64,000 bases of DNA from Paracoccus alcaliphilus (GCF_028553725.1 NZ_CP067124.1:1684001-1748000), one strand, 5' to 3'. Shown: positions 52,786-62,271, counted from the stretch's first letter. Made by a program: numbers and translations. The notes: generated by a model from the sequence alone, not told the origin.

Positions 52786-54136
52786 GACAACCGACCTGAT
52801 CGTTATCGGTTCCGGTCCCGCCGGAATGGCGGCCGCAGCCGAGGCCCGCGCGCTCGGCATGTCGGTCTGCGTGCTGGACGAGCAGGGTGCGATCGGCGGG
52901 CAGATCTATCGGCGCATCGAGGATACGCCCGAGGCGCTGCAGATGATCCTCGGCAAGGATTACGCTGCGGGCAGCGCGCTGGCAGATGAGTTCCGGCGCA
53001 GCGGCGCGGATTACCGTCCCGGCGCCACCGTCTGGAACCTGTCCGGGGACGGGGTGGTCGATTATGTGGCCGATGGCGCATCGCGGACGATCTCGGCCAC
53101 CAACGTGCTGATTGCGACCGGCGCGATGGAGCGTCCTTTCCCGATCCCGGGCTGGACCTTGCCCGGCGTGATGGGGGCCGGGGCGGCGCAGATCATGCTC
53201 AAGGGCGCGGATGCACGACCCTCCGGTCCCATCGTTCTGGCGGGATGCGGGCCGCTTCTTTACCTGCTGGCCTGGCAATATCTGCGTGCGGGGGTGCAGC
53301 TTGCCGGTTTGGTCGACACGACGCCATTTTCGGCCTATGTCGCGGCCCTTGGTAAAATTCAGGGCGCGGTGCGGGGAAGAAAGGACCTGATCAAGGGGCT
53401 TGGTCTGGTCTCGCAGGTGCGGCTTGCGCGCGTTCCCGTCTATTCCGGCGCGAAAAGCCTTGAGATCCTGGGCCGGGACATGGCCGAGGGCATCCGCTTC
53501 CAGCACAAGGGTAAATCCCGCGAAATGGCCGCCGGACTGGTCCTGCTGCATCAGGGAGTGGTGCCGAATACGCAACTGAGCTGGTCGTTGCGCGCGCCCC
53601 ATGGTTGGGATGCCGGGCAGTTGTGCTGGACACCCGTGACGGACGAGGCGGGCCGCCTTGGCCAGACCGCTGTCTATGTCGCGGGAGACAGCCGGGGGAT
53701 CGTGGGCGCAATTGCCTCGGCGGTGCAGGGCCGGCTTGCAGCACTCGCAATGCATGAACGCTCGGGCGGCAGGGAGCCGCCCGGACGCAGGGCCGGGCTT
53801 GAGCGGCAATTTGCGCGGCATGTCTCGCTCCGGCCGTTTCTGGACAGGCTTTACCGGCCGCTGGACGAACACCGCATCCCCGCCGACTATGTCATCGTCT
53901 GCCGCTGCGAAGAGGTCACGGCCGGGGATCTGCGCAGCTATGTCGATCTGGGCTGCCTGGGGCCGAACCAGGCCAAAAGCTTTGGCCGCTGCGGTATGGG
54001 GCCCTGTCAGGGCCGTTTGTGCGGGCTGACCGTGACTGAAGTGATCGCCGCCGCCCGCAAGGTCGCGCCGGAGCAGGTCGGCTATTATCGCATCCGCCCG
54101 CCTATCAAGCCGATCCATCTCGGCAGTTTTTCCTGA
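52775..54136 (+). CDS. FAD/NAD(P)-binding oxidase alpha subunit with BFD-like [2Fe-2S] domain
   Basis: The 453-residue protein has an FAD motif LIVIGSGPAGMAAAAEARAL, a second nucleotide-binding region around IVLAGCGPLLYLLAWQYL, and a C-terminal BFD-like cysteine domain (VIVCRCEEVTAGD, then GRCGMGPCQGRLCG). This order is that of opine oxidase subunit A and HcnB. With the two preceding subunits it forms a complete three-part dehydrogenase for an amino or imino acid. Confidence 0.92.
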   Translation: MNTETTDLIVIGSGPAGMAAAAEARALGMSVCVLDEQGAIGGQIYRRIEDTPEALQMILGKDYAAGSALADEFRRSGADYRPGATVWNLSGDGVVDYVADGASRTISATNVLIATGAMERPFPIPGWTLPGVMGAGAAQIMLKGADARPSGPIVLAGCGPLLYLLAWQYLRAGVQLAGLVDTTPFSAYVAALGKIQGAVRGRKDLIKGLGLVSQVRLARVPVYSGAKSLEILGRDMAEGIRFQHKGKSREMAAGLVLLHQGVVPNTQLSWSLRAPHGWDAGQLCWTPVTDEAGRLGQTAVYVAGDSRGIVGAIASAVQGRLAALAMHERSGGREPPGRRAGLERQFARHVSLRPFLDRLYRPLDEHRIPADYVIVCRCEEVTAGDLRSYVDLGCLGPNQAKSFGRCGMGPCQGRLCGLTVTEVIAAARKVAPEQVGYYRIRPPIKPIHLGSFS

Positions 54137-54165
54137 TGCTCTGATCCCTAAGGAAGGTTATAAAC

Positions 54166-54525
54166 ATGAGCCATATCACCCGCATCGAAACCGATCCGCG
54201 CCGCAGCCGGGCCGTCGTCTATAACGGCATGGTCTTCGTCGGCGGCATGACCGCCGATGACCGCAGCCTCGACATTACCGGGCAGACCAGACAGACGCTG
54301 GAAAAGATCGAGGCTTATCTTGCGAAGGCCGGAACCGACAAAAGCAGGGTGCTGACCGCACAGATCTGGATCAAGGATCTCGACCGGGATTTCGCGGCGA
54401 TGAATGAGGTCTGGAATGCTTGGACCGCGCCGGATGCGGCCCCCACGCGGGCGACAGCGCAATGCGAGATGGGCGCACCCGATATTCTGGTCGAGATCAT
54501 TGTGACCGCTGCGGTCGAAGACTAA
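54166..54525 (+). CDS. RidA family enamine/imine deaminase
   Basis: The 119-residue protein has the RidA-type core VVYNGMVFVGGMTADD, QTLEKIEAYLAKAGTDKSRV and the arginine segment PTRATAQCEMGAP with conserved Arg and Glu. RidA enzymes hydrolyse reactive enamine/imine intermediates. Its place directly after the oxidase genes suggests that it removes the imine made when the imported compound is oxidised. Confidence 0.9.
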   Translation: MSHITRIETDPRRSRAVVYNGMVFVGGMTADDRSLDITGQTRQTLEKIEAYLAKAGTDKSRVLTAQIWIKDLDRDFAAMNEVWNAWTAPDAAPTRATAQCEMGAPDILVEIIVTAAVED

Positions 54526-54924
54526 GCTTTCCATAATAGCGGACCCAAGCCCAAAGCGTGTTGATCGCGTGTCGAGCTGCATGTGACGGTACGGTGCAGT
54601 AGCCGATTGAACTGATGCGGTTATCTAATCGCAAGCGTTGCGTCAAGCGGCGGCTCTTTTAAAACGACACGACCGGCTGCATGGTTGTCTTCGCGGTCGA
54701 CATCGGTCGCCGCATGATGGAGCTTCGCGACCGAGCCTTCAATGTGGATGACGCACTTCGCCGGATCGACGGTGCAACCGCATCAACGGAATGGCTCTGC
54801 CCACGTCCCGGTCGGGACGCCTCTAGTGATCACCAACTTCTGCGCATATCTCGCTGGTTGGAAGAACATGTAGGGAGCCACGTGGGCGGCAAGGCCTATG
54901 GGGAAGGTTTGATCAGCCCCACTT
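54526..54924. other. Non-coding debris between operon and IS3 fragment
   Basis: About 400 bases with low coding character. One frame near 54681 (VVFAVDIGRRMMELRDRAFN) might be a remnant but matches nothing I recognise. No terminator of the preceding operon is clear. Confidence 0.4.
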
Positions 54925-55388
54925 GAGTGGTCCATTTTAAAAGTTAGTGCATCGCCGGTCTTTGGTCCATCGGAAGGATGGTTTCCGGGGCTGGCGGGCG
55001 ATAGCCCAATGCGCTGTGTGGTCGTTTCGTGTTGTAGTGCTTCCTCCATTGCTCGATCAGTATTTGTGCCTCGCGGAGGCTGTAGAAGACTTCTCCATTC
55101 AGCATTTCATCGCGGAAGCGGGCGTTAAAGCTCTCGCAATAACCATTCTCCCAGGGCGATCCGGGCTCGATGTAAGCCGTTTTTGCACCGACGGCGCTGA
55201 TCCAGTCCCGAACGGCTTGGGCGATGAACTCCGGGCCATTGTCGGAGCGGATGAAGGCGGGAACGCCGCGCAAGATGAACAGGTCGGTCAGTGCATCGAT
55301 CACATCTGTTGAGTTCAACTTGCGCCGCACCCTGATCGTCAGGCATTCGCGGCTGAACTCATCAAGGATGTTCACCGCCATCAGCCTG
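54925..55388 (-). pseudogene. IS3-family transposase C-terminal fragment with one IS end
   Basis: The minus-strand frame reads VNILDEFSRECLTIRV, FIRSDNGPEFIAQAVRDW and GSPWENGYCESFNARFRDE, which cover the three catalytic acids of IS3-family OrfB, and ends with HYNTKRPHSALGYRPP and a stop at 54944. The element end with TGAGTGGTCCATTTTAAAAG lies just left. The N-terminal half and orfA are missing, replaced by the unknown gene to the right. Confidence 0.85.
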
Positions 55389-56114
55389 GCACAGGCCATG
55401 GGCGCGACCAGAGCCGAGGTCGAGGCGCTGATCCGGGGAGGGGTTCTGACACCGCGGACACAAAACGCGTCGATCAGGCTGAAATGGCGGATTCAGGATG
55501 CTCTGGCCCTGAACGCCGAGTTGCAGGCGCTGGCGGTGCCGATCCCCTCAGGCGGGCAGGGATGGGAACGCCTGCAGGCGGCGAGCGCCCGGGCGCACAT
55601 GCCGGTCGGCGACATCATCTCGGCCATCCGTGCGGGCGAGTTGCAGGTCGGCCAGGTTGCAGCAGACGAGGGCTATCACGGATTCTCGGTCCGGAAGTCG
55701 TCGGTGGATCGTTGGCGGAAAGCCCGTGTCGATCACGCGATGCGCGCGGTTGACGCCTTGCCCGGCGTCATGTCCGCGGCGGAATTCGCGCGCTCCATCG
55801 GCTTGCGGGACAAGCGGCGGTTTCAGGCGCTGATCGAGGCCAGCCATGCGGAAGCGCTGGAGACGGTACACCCCGTCACCCGGCGGATGCAGCTTCGGAT
55901 GACGGAAGCGCAGATCGCCTCGTTCCACGAAAAATTCCTGACCCTGACATCCATGCAGGCTGAAACGGGTCTTCACCGGAACACGATTCTGTCGCTGTTG
56001 AGGACAGCCAGAGTCGGGGTGTTCGCCCCGGAGGGGCTCGATTTCGGCCCCATCTATCTGCGCCAGGAGGCGATGCCGGTCCTCCTCACGGCGTCTGGTC
56101 GGGAAAAGCGGTGA
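55389..56114 (+). pseudogene. Unknown protein, 5' end cut by IS3 remnant
   Basis: From the IS border one long frame encodes about 240 residues: LAQAMGATRAEVEALIRGGV, RLKWRIQDALALNAELQALA, DIISAIRAGELQVGQVAADE, AEFARSIGLRDKRRFQALIE and LHRNTILSLLRTARVGVFAP. It consists of several short helix-turn-helix-like units in series. It may be the C-terminal part of a DNA-binding protein, possibly a TniQ-like one, but this is uncertain. It is intact to its stop at 56114. The following 176 bases hold no gene. Confidence 0.45.
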
Positions 56115-56290
56115 AATGGCCTTCGCAGGCCTGAAATCCGAACACCAGCCAATTCATATGAAAATATCAATACAAAACAAACAGATATTCTGATCTCTTC
56201 GTCGTTCTGGGGTTCGCACTTGACTGGGGTGTGCACGAAAAACCCCGGAATCGTGCACTCTTATGCCTCGTTAGCAAGTGTTTGATTTTA

Positions 56291-56367
56291 TGGTGACCCC
56301 GGCAGGATTCGAACCTGCAACCTGCCCCTTAGGAGGGGGCTGCTCTATCCAGTTGAGCCACGGGGCC
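56291..56367 (-). tRNA. tRNA-Arg (anticodon CCT)
   Basis: On the minus strand the 77-base sequence begins GGCCCCGTGGCTCAACTGGA. Its 7-bp acceptor stem (one G-T pair) closes with CGGGGTC, the anticodon loop is CTCCTAA with CCT in the anticodon position, the T-arm reads GCAGGTTCGAATCCTGC, and a genome-encoded CCA is present. The 3' end faces the IS-rich region at left, and IS-free core genes lie to the right. Confidence 0.96.
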
Positions 56368-56470
56368 GTTGCGGTTCTTTTGAACGCAGATGAGGGTTTT
56401 GGCAAGGTTGTGGCGGGCGCTGTCCTTCGCTAACATCGGCGATCATCATTTTCCTGAATGTGTTTCATCA

Positions 56471-57496
56471 ATGACGCCTCCTCGCCCCCGCCGCCCCCTG
56501 ACCTTGCGTGATGTTTCGGAGGCGTCGGGTGTGTCCGAAATGACCGTCAGCCGGGTGCTGCGAAATCGTGGCGATGTCTCGGCTGCGACGCGCGAAAAGG
56601 TGCTGACGGCGGCCAAGACGCTTGGCTATGTGCCCAACAAGATCGCCGGGGGATTGGCCAGTCAGCGGGTCAATCTGGTGGCGGTGGTCATTCCGTCGCT
56701 GTCCAATCTGGTCTTTCCCGATGTGCTGGGCGGGATTTCGGCCGAGTTGGACGATACCGGGCTGCAACCGGTGATCGGCGTCACCAACTATTCCCCCGCG
56801 CGAGAGGAAATGGTGCTGTATGACATGCTGTCCTGGCGGCCCTCGGGGGTGATCCTGGCCGGGCTGGAACACAGCAAGGCGTCCTGCGCGATGCTGGGCA
56901 ATGCCGGTATCCCGGTGGTCGAGATCATGGATATCGACGGCGAGGGGATCGATACGCTGGTGGGGATTTCCCACATCCGGGCCGGGCGCGAAATGGCCGC
57001 GCGGATCATTGCCGCGGGCTATCGTCGCATCGGCTTTGTCGGCACCCACATGCCCGAGGATCATCGCGCCCGCAAACGGCTGGTGGGTTTCGAGGAGTGT
57101 CTGGCCGAGGCCGGGCTGCATCTGGAGGCGCGGGAATATTATCAGGGCGGATCGTCGCTGCTGAAGGGGCGCGAACTGACCCAGCGTATCCTGACCCGCG
57201 CGCCGGATCTGGATTTCCTCTATTTCTCGAATGACATGATCGGGGCGGGGGGGCTGCTGCACTGTCTGGACAAGGGTTACGACATTTCGGGCCAGATCGG
57301 TCTGGCGGGGTTCAATGGTGTCGATCTGCTGGACGGGCTGCCGGTGCGGCTGACCACCACCGACGCCCGCCGGGTCGAGATCGGGCGCCGCGCGGCGCGG
57401 ATCGTGGCGGGCAAGGACATCACGCCCCCGGACCGGATCGTCGCGTTGCAGCCGACCTTCATCGCCGGAGAGACGATCCGCGAGATCAAGCCCTGA
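56471..57496 (+). CDS. LacI family transcriptional regulator (GntR gluconate type)
   Basis: The 341-residue repressor starts at ATG 56471. The N-terminal helix-turn-helix (LTLRDVSEASGVSEMTVSRV) and hinge (GGLASQRVNLVAVVIPSLSN) are followed by a periplasmic-binding-like effector domain. The pattern resembles GntR-type LacI regulators of gluconate metabolism. No sugar-acid genes lie adjacent, so its targets are elsewhere. It is the first core gene after the tRNA. Confidence 0.88.
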   Translation: MTPPRPRRPLTLRDVSEASGVSEMTVSRVLRNRGDVSAATREKVLTAAKTLGYVPNKIAGGLASQRVNLVAVVIPSLSNLVFPDVLGGISAELDDTGLQPVIGVTNYSPAREEMVLYDMLSWRPSGVILAGLEHSKASCAMLGNAGIPVVEIMDIDGEGIDTLVGISHIRAGREMAARIIAAGYRRIGFVGTHMPEDHRARKRLVGFEECLAEAGLHLEAREYYQGGSSLLKGRELTQRILTRAPDLDFLYFSNDMIGAGGLLHCLDKGYDISGQIGLAGFNGVDLLDGLPVRLTTTDARRVEIGRRAARIVAGKDITPPDRIVALQPTFIAGETIREIKP

Positions 57497-57541
57497 TTCA
57501 GGTCGCTTGCGGGGGCCGCGCGCTGCGGATATGTCTGCCGG

Positions 57542-58336
57542 ATGCGTATTCCCTTTATGAGATCCGGGCCGCGTGTGGCGGTCATCCGCCTGCAAGGCAC
57601 CATTGGCGGAATGGGGCGGGGCGGGCTGTCCGATGCCGGGCTGGCCCCGGTGATCGAACGGGCCTTCCGCCGCGGCAAGCCCGTGGCCGTCGCGCTGGCG
57701 ATCAACTCGCCCGGCGGCTCTCCGGTTCAGTCTTCGCTGATTGCGGCGCGGATCAGGCGGCTGGCGGGGGAAACCGGCGTGCCGGTCCATGCCTTTGTCG
57801 AGGATGTGGCGGCCTCGGGCGGGTATTGGCTGGCCTGCGCGGCGGATCATATCTGGGCGGATGAAAGCTCGATTCTGGGGTCGATCGGGGTGATTTCCGC
57901 GGGGTTCGGCTTTCATGACCTGATCTCTCGCTGGGGGATCGAGCGGCGGGTACATACGGCCGGACGGTCGAAATCGACGCTGGACCCGTTCCGGCCCGAA
58001 AAGCCCGAGGATATCGAGCGGTTGCGCGGGATATTGGAGCCGATCCACGGCGCCTTCAAGGATCACGTCACGGCGCGGCGCGGCAACCGGCTGGCCGAAG
58101 GGCGCGACCTGTTCACCGGAGAATTCTGGGCCGGGCGTCAGGCGGTGGAGCTGGGGCTGGCCGATGGCATCGCCCATCTGGTGCCCAAGATGAAGGCGCT
58201 GCATGGCGACAAGACCCGCTTTGCCGTTTACGGGGTGCGCCAGCCGTGGCTGCGCCGGATTGGCCTGTCCGCCGATCTGCTGCTGGATGCCGCCGAGGAA
58301 AGGGCCGCCTTTTCGCGCTTTGGTGCCGGGGGATGA
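57542..58336 (+). CDS. S49 family serine peptidase (SppA-like, cytoplasmic form)
   Basis: The 264-residue protease has the catalytic Ser92 in DVAASGGYWLAC and the general base Lys144 in AGRSKSTLDPF, with the nucleophile elbow SPGGSPVQS and LGSIGVISAGFG typical of S49. There is no signal peptide or membrane helix, unlike long SppA signal-peptide peptidases. It starts at ATG 57542, 45 bases after the LacI gene. Its end overlaps a 39-residue membrane microprotein gene by ATGA. Confidence 0.9.
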   Translation: MRIPFMRSGPRVAVIRLQGTIGGMGRGGLSDAGLAPVIERAFRRGKPVAVALAINSPGGSPVQSSLIAARIRRLAGETGVPVHAFVEDVAASGGYWLACAADHIWADESSILGSIGVISAGFGFHDLISRWGIERRVHTAGRSKSTLDPFRPEKPEDIERLRGILEPIHGAFKDHVTARRGNRLAEGRDLFTGEFWAGRQAVELGLADGIAHLVPKMKALHGDKTRFAVYGVRQPWLRRIGLSADLLLDAAEERAAFSRFGAGG

Positions 58337-58452
58337 GTATTCGCGCCGTCCTGCTATTTCTGCTGATCATGATCGCCATCGCGATTGCTGCCGGGCCGGG
58401 CTTCCGCCGCTTCATGGCCCGGATGCTGGGGATTTCGCGCCGTGACCGCTGA
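58333..58452 (+). CDS. Single-helix membrane microprotein (39 residues)
   Basis: From ATG 58333 the frame gives MSIRAVLLFLLIMIAIAIAA followed by GPGFRRFMARMLGISRRDR. A single hydrophobic helix with a basic tail suggests an inner-membrane anchor. It overlaps the upstream peptidase by ATGA and the following SDR gene (GTG 58442), so it is translated in the same coupled unit. No family is recognised. Tight overlap on both sides argues for a real gene. Confidence 0.6.
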   Translation: MSIRAVLLFLLIMIAIAIAAGPGFRRFMARMLGISRRDR

Positions 58453-59227
58453 TCGGGGCGTGGCGTTGGTAACCGGGGGCGCGCGGCGTCTGGGCCGGGC
58501 GATGGCACTGTATCTGGCCGGGCGCGGTTACGACGTGGCGATTCATTACGACCGTTCGGAAGCCGAGGCCGAGGACACGGCGCGCGAGGCGCGTGATCTG
58601 GGCGTCAGGGCAGGGGTGTTCCGGGCCGATCTGCTGGACCCCGAGGCGACGGCGGCGCTGGTGCCGCAGGTGGCGGGGCAGATGGGGCGGCTGTCGGTGC
58701 TGGTCAACAACGCCTCGATCTTTGAATATGACAATATCGTCAGTGCCACGATGCAGGGGTGGGAGCGTCACATCGGCTCGAACCTGCGGGCGCCCTTTCA
58801 GCTGATCCAGTCCTTTGCCGCGCAGGCAGCCCCCGTGGGGCAAGAGGGCGGAGAGTCCGTCTCCACCGGGCTGGTCATCAACATGGTCGATCAGCGGGTG
58901 CTGAAGCCGACGCCGGAATTCATGACCTATTCGCTGGCCAAGGCCGGGCTGTGGTCGCTGACCCGGACCGCCGCGCAGGCGCTGGCGCCCTCGATCCGCG
59001 TCAACGCGATCGGTCCCGGCCCGACCATGATCGGTGCCCGCCAGACCGAGGCCCATTTCGCCGCACAGCGCGCCAGCACCATTCTGCAACGGGGTGCCGA
59101 TCCACAGGATGTCACGGCGGCGCTGGGTTATCTGCTGGATGCCCGCGCGGTCACCGGGCAGTTGATCTGCGTCGATGGCGGCCAGCATCTGGGTTGGAAA
59201 ACCCCCGATATCCAGGGGCGGGAATAG
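58442..59227 (+). CDS. SDR oxidoreductase, pteridine-reductase-like
   Basis: The 261-residue SDR starts at GTG 58442 (no in-frame ATG in this region fits). The motif ALVTGGARRLGRAMALYLAG with the second basic pair is typical of PTR1/FolM-like NADPH enzymes. It has NNASIFEYDN, Tyr and Lys in YSLAKAGLWSLT and VNAIGPGPTM. FolM-like enzymes reduce dihydrobiopterin or dihydrofolate. It is the last gene of the small operon with the peptidase and microprotein; a 300-bp gap follows. Confidence 0.85.
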   Translation: MTADRGVALVTGGARRLGRAMALYLAGRGYDVAIHYDRSEAEAEDTAREARDLGVRAGVFRADLLDPEATAALVPQVAGQMGRLSVLVNNASIFEYDNIVSATMQGWERHIGSNLRAPFQLIQSFAAQAAPVGQEGGESVSTGLVINMVDQRVLKPTPEFMTYSLAKAGLWSLTRTAAQALAPSIRVNAIGPGPTMIGARQTEAHFAAQRASTILQRGADPQDVTAALGYLLDARAVTGQLICVDGGQHLGWKTPDIQGRE

Positions 59228-59527
59228 GCGCGGAACTGGCCATCCGCGTCGAATTTGTCCACCGCCGATGGGAATTTAACCTGCGTCACCGAATCTTGAC
59301 ACGAAATCAGAGCTTTGCGGCAATCACATAAAAAAACCTTGCAAAACAACGGGCTGAATGGGTGCCTAAATTTGAGGCAATATTACAGAAGTGTAACGAA
59401 CATTGGACAAAGCCTGCTTTTTCCGCCAGTCGCCCACAGGGTTATCCACAGATTCTGTTGACAGCTTGAACCTTGCATTCGCGGGCAGGAACTTGCAGCC
59501 AGACCGGGGAATCACTTTCTTAATGGC
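59228..59527 (+). promoter_or_regulatory. AT-rich leader of uvrC with a consensus DnaA box
   Basis: No gene is visible. TTATCCACA at 59442-59450 is a perfect DnaA box, with a TTGACA-like hexamer at 59458 but no clear -10 box at the right distance. The stretch 59300-59400 is unusually AT-rich for this genome. Only one box is present, so it is more likely a regulatory site than an origin. Confidence 0.45.
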
Positions 59528-61390
59528 ATGAACCAGACGACGCCTTCCAGAACGGGTCACGCGCTGATCCAAAGCTATTTGCGCACGCTTGACAGCAGCC
59601 CCGGCGTCTATCGGATGCTGGATGCTCAGGGCGCGGTTCTCTATGTCGGCAAGGCGCGGGAACTGAAGGCGCGGGTGTCGAACTATGCCCGGCCCTCGGG
59701 GCATTCGGCGCGGATCGCCCGGATGATCCGCGAGACCGCCAGCATGATGTTCCTGACCACGCGCACGGAAACCGAGGCGCTGCTGCTGGAACAGAACCTG
59801 ATCAAGCAACTGAAGCCGCGCTATAATGTGCTGCTGCGTGACGACAAGTCCTTCCCCAACATCCTGGTCGCCAAAAGCCACGAGTTTCCGCAGATCAAGA
59901 AGCATCGCGGCGCCAAATCGGAAAAGGGCGATTATTACGGTCCTTTCGCCAGCGCCGGGGCGGTGAACCGGACGCTGAACCAGTTGCAACGGGTGTTCCT
60001 GCTGCGCAACTGCACCGATTCCGTGTTTGAATCGCGGACCCGGCCCTGTCTGCTGTATCAGATCAAGCGATGCAGCGCGCCCTGCGTCGGGCGGATCTCC
60101 GCATCCGACTATGGCCGGCTGGTCGGCGATGCCGAGCGTTTTCTGCAAGGCAAGACCACCGCGATTCAGGCCGGGCTGGCGGCCGAGATGTCGCTGGCCT
60201 CCGAGGCGATGGAATATGAACGCGCCGCCGCCCTGCGCGACCGGATCAAGGCGCTGACCGCCGTGCAATCGGTGCAGGCGATCAACCCCCGCCGCGTCCC
60301 CGAGGCCGATATCGTCGCGCTGCATATGGAAGGCGGGCTGGCCTGCGTTCAGGTGTTCTTCATCCGTGGCAATCAAAGCTGGGGGAACCGCGATTTCTAT
60401 CCCCGTCTGGGCGGCGCGGAATCGCCCGATGAGGTGATGCAGGCCTTCCTGATGCAGTTCTATGATGACAAGCCGCCGCCCCGGATGATCCTGCTGTCCC
60501 ACGCGCCCGAGGATCCTGGGCTGACCGCCGAGGTCATGTCGGAACGGGCCGGGCGCCGGGTGGTGATCGGCGTGCCGCAGAGGGGCGAGAAGTTCGAGCT
60601 GGTGACGAATGCCCTGCGCAACGCCCGCGAAAGCCTTGCCCGCCGCATGTCCGAAAGCGCGGCGCAGGTGCGGCTGCTGGAGGGCATCGCCGGCGCCTTC
60701 GATCTGCCCGCCCCCCCGCGCCGGATCGAGGTCTATGACAACAGCCATATTCAGGGCACCAATGCCGTCGGCGGCATGATCGTGGCCGGGGCCGAGGGCT
60801 TTATCAAAAGCCAGTATCGCAAGTTCAACATCAAGGGGACCGAGATCACCCCCGGCGACGATTTCGGCATGATGAAAGAGGTGCTGACCCGCCGCTTTAC
60901 CCGCCTGCTGAAAGAGGATCCCGACCGCGAGTCCGAGGCATGGCCCGACCTGTTGCTGATCGACGGCGGCGCGGGGCAGGTCTCGGCTGTGGACGGGATC
61001 CTTGCCGATCTGGGGGTCGAGGATATCCCGATCATCGGCGTCGCCAAGGGCGTGGATCGCGATCACGGCAAGGAAGAGTTCCATCGCCCCGGCCGTGCGC
61101 CCTTTGCGTTGCGGATGAATGATCCGGTGCTGTATTTCGTCCAGCGGCTGCGGGACGAGGCGCACCGTTGGGCCATCGGTACTCACCGCGCCAAGCGCGC
61201 CAAATCGGTCATGGCCAATCCGCTGGACGAGATCGCGGGCATCGGCGCGGCCCGCAAGCGTGCGCTGCTGGCGCATTTCGGCAGCGCCAAGGCCGTCAGC
61301 CGCGCCGGTCTGGCCGACCTTCAGGCGGTCGAGGGGATTTCGGCGGCGATGGCGCAAAAGGTCTATGACCATTTCAACGCGCGGGGATGA
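59528..61390 (+). CDS. uvrC: Excinuclease ABC subunit C
   Basis: The 620-residue nuclease makes the dual incisions of nucleotide excision repair with UvrAB. It has a GIY-YIG domain ([21 protein letters not shown]), a cysteine segment [12 protein letters not shown], a UVR motif ([18 protein letters not shown]), the RNase H-like endonuclease region [19 protein letters not shown] and [13 protein letters not shown], and C-terminal helix-hairpin-helix motifs (ASIRK-like [16 protein letters not shown] and [16 protein letters not shown]). Length is normal. Start ATG 59528 is the first suitable one after the leader. Confidence 0.97.
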   Translation: MNQTTPSRTGHALIQSYLRTLDSSPGVYRMLDAQGAVLYVGKARELKARVSNYARPSGHSARIARMIRETASMMFLTTRTETEALLLEQNLIKQLKPRYNVLLRDDKSFPNILVAKSHEFPQIKKHRGAKSEKGDYYGPFASAGAVNRTLNQLQRVFLLRNCTDSVFESRTRPCLLYQIKRCSAPCVGRISASDYGRLVGDAERFLQGKTTAIQAGLAAEMSLASEAMEYERAAALRDRIKALTAVQSVQAINPRRVPEADIVALHMEGGLACVQVFFIRGNQSWGNRDFYPRLGGAESPDEVMQAFLMQFYDDKPPPRMILLSHAPEDPGLTAEVMSERAGRRVVIGVPQRGEKFELVTNALRNARESLARRMSESAAQVRLLEGIAGAFDLPAPPRRIEVYDNSHIQGTNAVGGMIVAGAEGFIKSQYRKFNIKGTEITPGDDFGMMKEVLTRRFTRLLKEDPDRESEAWPDLLLIDGGAGQVSAVDGILADLGVEDIPIIGVAKGVDRDHGKEEFHRPGRAPFALRMNDPVLYFVQRLRDEAHRWAIGTHRAKRAKSVMANPLDEIAGIGAARKRALLAHFGSAKAVSRAGLADLQAVEGISAAMAQKVYDHFNARG

Positions 61391-61703
61391 TCCGCATGGC
61401 AGGCGGGGCAGGGCGGTGATTCGGCCCGATCGGGGCCGCTTTGGCCAAATCACGACTTTCCAACTGTAGAATTATCTTCTTTTCTGCATGGGCCGGTGAT
61501 TTTCCTCGCTCGGACGCCGCCACGAATTTCCTTAGGCGGCAGGCAGGCTTGGCCGGAACAGCTGGCAAAATGGACAAGGATGGTTCTGCGCCGCGGCGCG
61601 GTTGCGGTAATATTACACCGCTGAATGCGGTGCTGGTCGCGTTACGGTTGCGCACTGCCAAACCTCAAGACCACTTTCAACCCCACGACCAAAGGAGGCC
61701 CTC
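61391..61703. other. Intergenic region after uvrC
   Basis: About 310 bases without a clear gene. A GC-rich inverted repeat near 61420-61440 (CGGCCC with GGGGCCG) may end uvrC transcription. A ribosome-binding site AAAGGAGG at 61691-61698 serves the next gene. Confidence 0.4.
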
Positions 61704-62081
61704 ATGCCCCGTTTGCCCGTTCAAGGCATCGTTTCCGGCCGGACCCCCGTCTATCCGTTCATCGGTGAATCCGATGACGATACATGGTCCGAGTTCAAGG
61801 ACAAACTGAGCCAGATCCATGCCCGGATCACCGACAACTATATCGACGGCAGCGACCCGGTTCTGCATGTTCGCAGCAGCGATGGCCGCAACTGGACCAT
61901 CGAGCTGGCGAATCGTTCGCGCAACGAAGCGGTCGGCCTGACCGCCGCCGCCGCCATGCCCGGCGACAGGATCAGCGTGACCGGACGTCGCACCCGCCAT
62001 TTCGGCGAATATCGCATCAAGGCGCTGCGGCTGACCATCGGCAACCGGACCTATGATCTCTATCCGGATGCAATCGCCTGA
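61704..62081 (+). CDS. Small conserved protein, paralogue 1 (DUF6152-like)
   Basis: The 125-residue protein starts at ATG 61704 behind AAAGGAGG. No signal peptide or cysteine is present. The core LHVRSSDGRNWTIELANRSR and GDRISVTGRRTRHFGEYRIK resembles the OB-like DUF6152 fold, in which a GxWxIEL strand is followed by a PGDxVxVxGxR strand. About 60% of the core positions match the protein at 62272. Its function is unknown. Very strong ribosome-binding sites suggest high translation. Confidence 0.7.
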   Translation: MPRLPVQGIVSGRTPVYPFIGESDDDTWSEFKDKLSQIHARITDNYIDGSDPVLHVRSSDGRNWTIELANRSRNEAVGLTAAAAMPGDRISVTGRRTRHFGEYRIKALRLTIGNRTYDLYPDAIA

Positions 62082-62271
62082 AAATCCCGCCTGCGGCGCG
62101 CAAGGGTGCAGAACGGTCCCCCTGCGCGCCGCCCAACTGATTCGCGACATATCGAAGCAGGTAAATCCATAAAATCCAGTTATCTTTCGGTTAGGTGGAA
62201 TGTTACCGCCATCATCACGACGGGTCACGGTATGGTTGATTTCTGCTCATCGATAACTGAAGGAGGCTGCC

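Noticed and set aside
54681..54926. 81-residue frame between RidA and the IS3 remnant
   Set aside because: No ribosome-binding site and no recognisable family; it runs into IS-end sequence, so it is treated as debris.
56468..58204. 578-codon open frame opposite the LacI and S49 genes
   Set aside because: It spans two real genes and their intergenic gap and has no recognisable motif.
59442..59450. Chromosomal replication origin
   Set aside because: Only one DnaA box and no dnaA, hemE, parA or similar marker genes nearby.
59366..61453. 695-codon open frame opposite uvrC
   Set aside because: Antisense shadow of uvrC; rich in Gly, His, Ala and Arg without any domain pattern.
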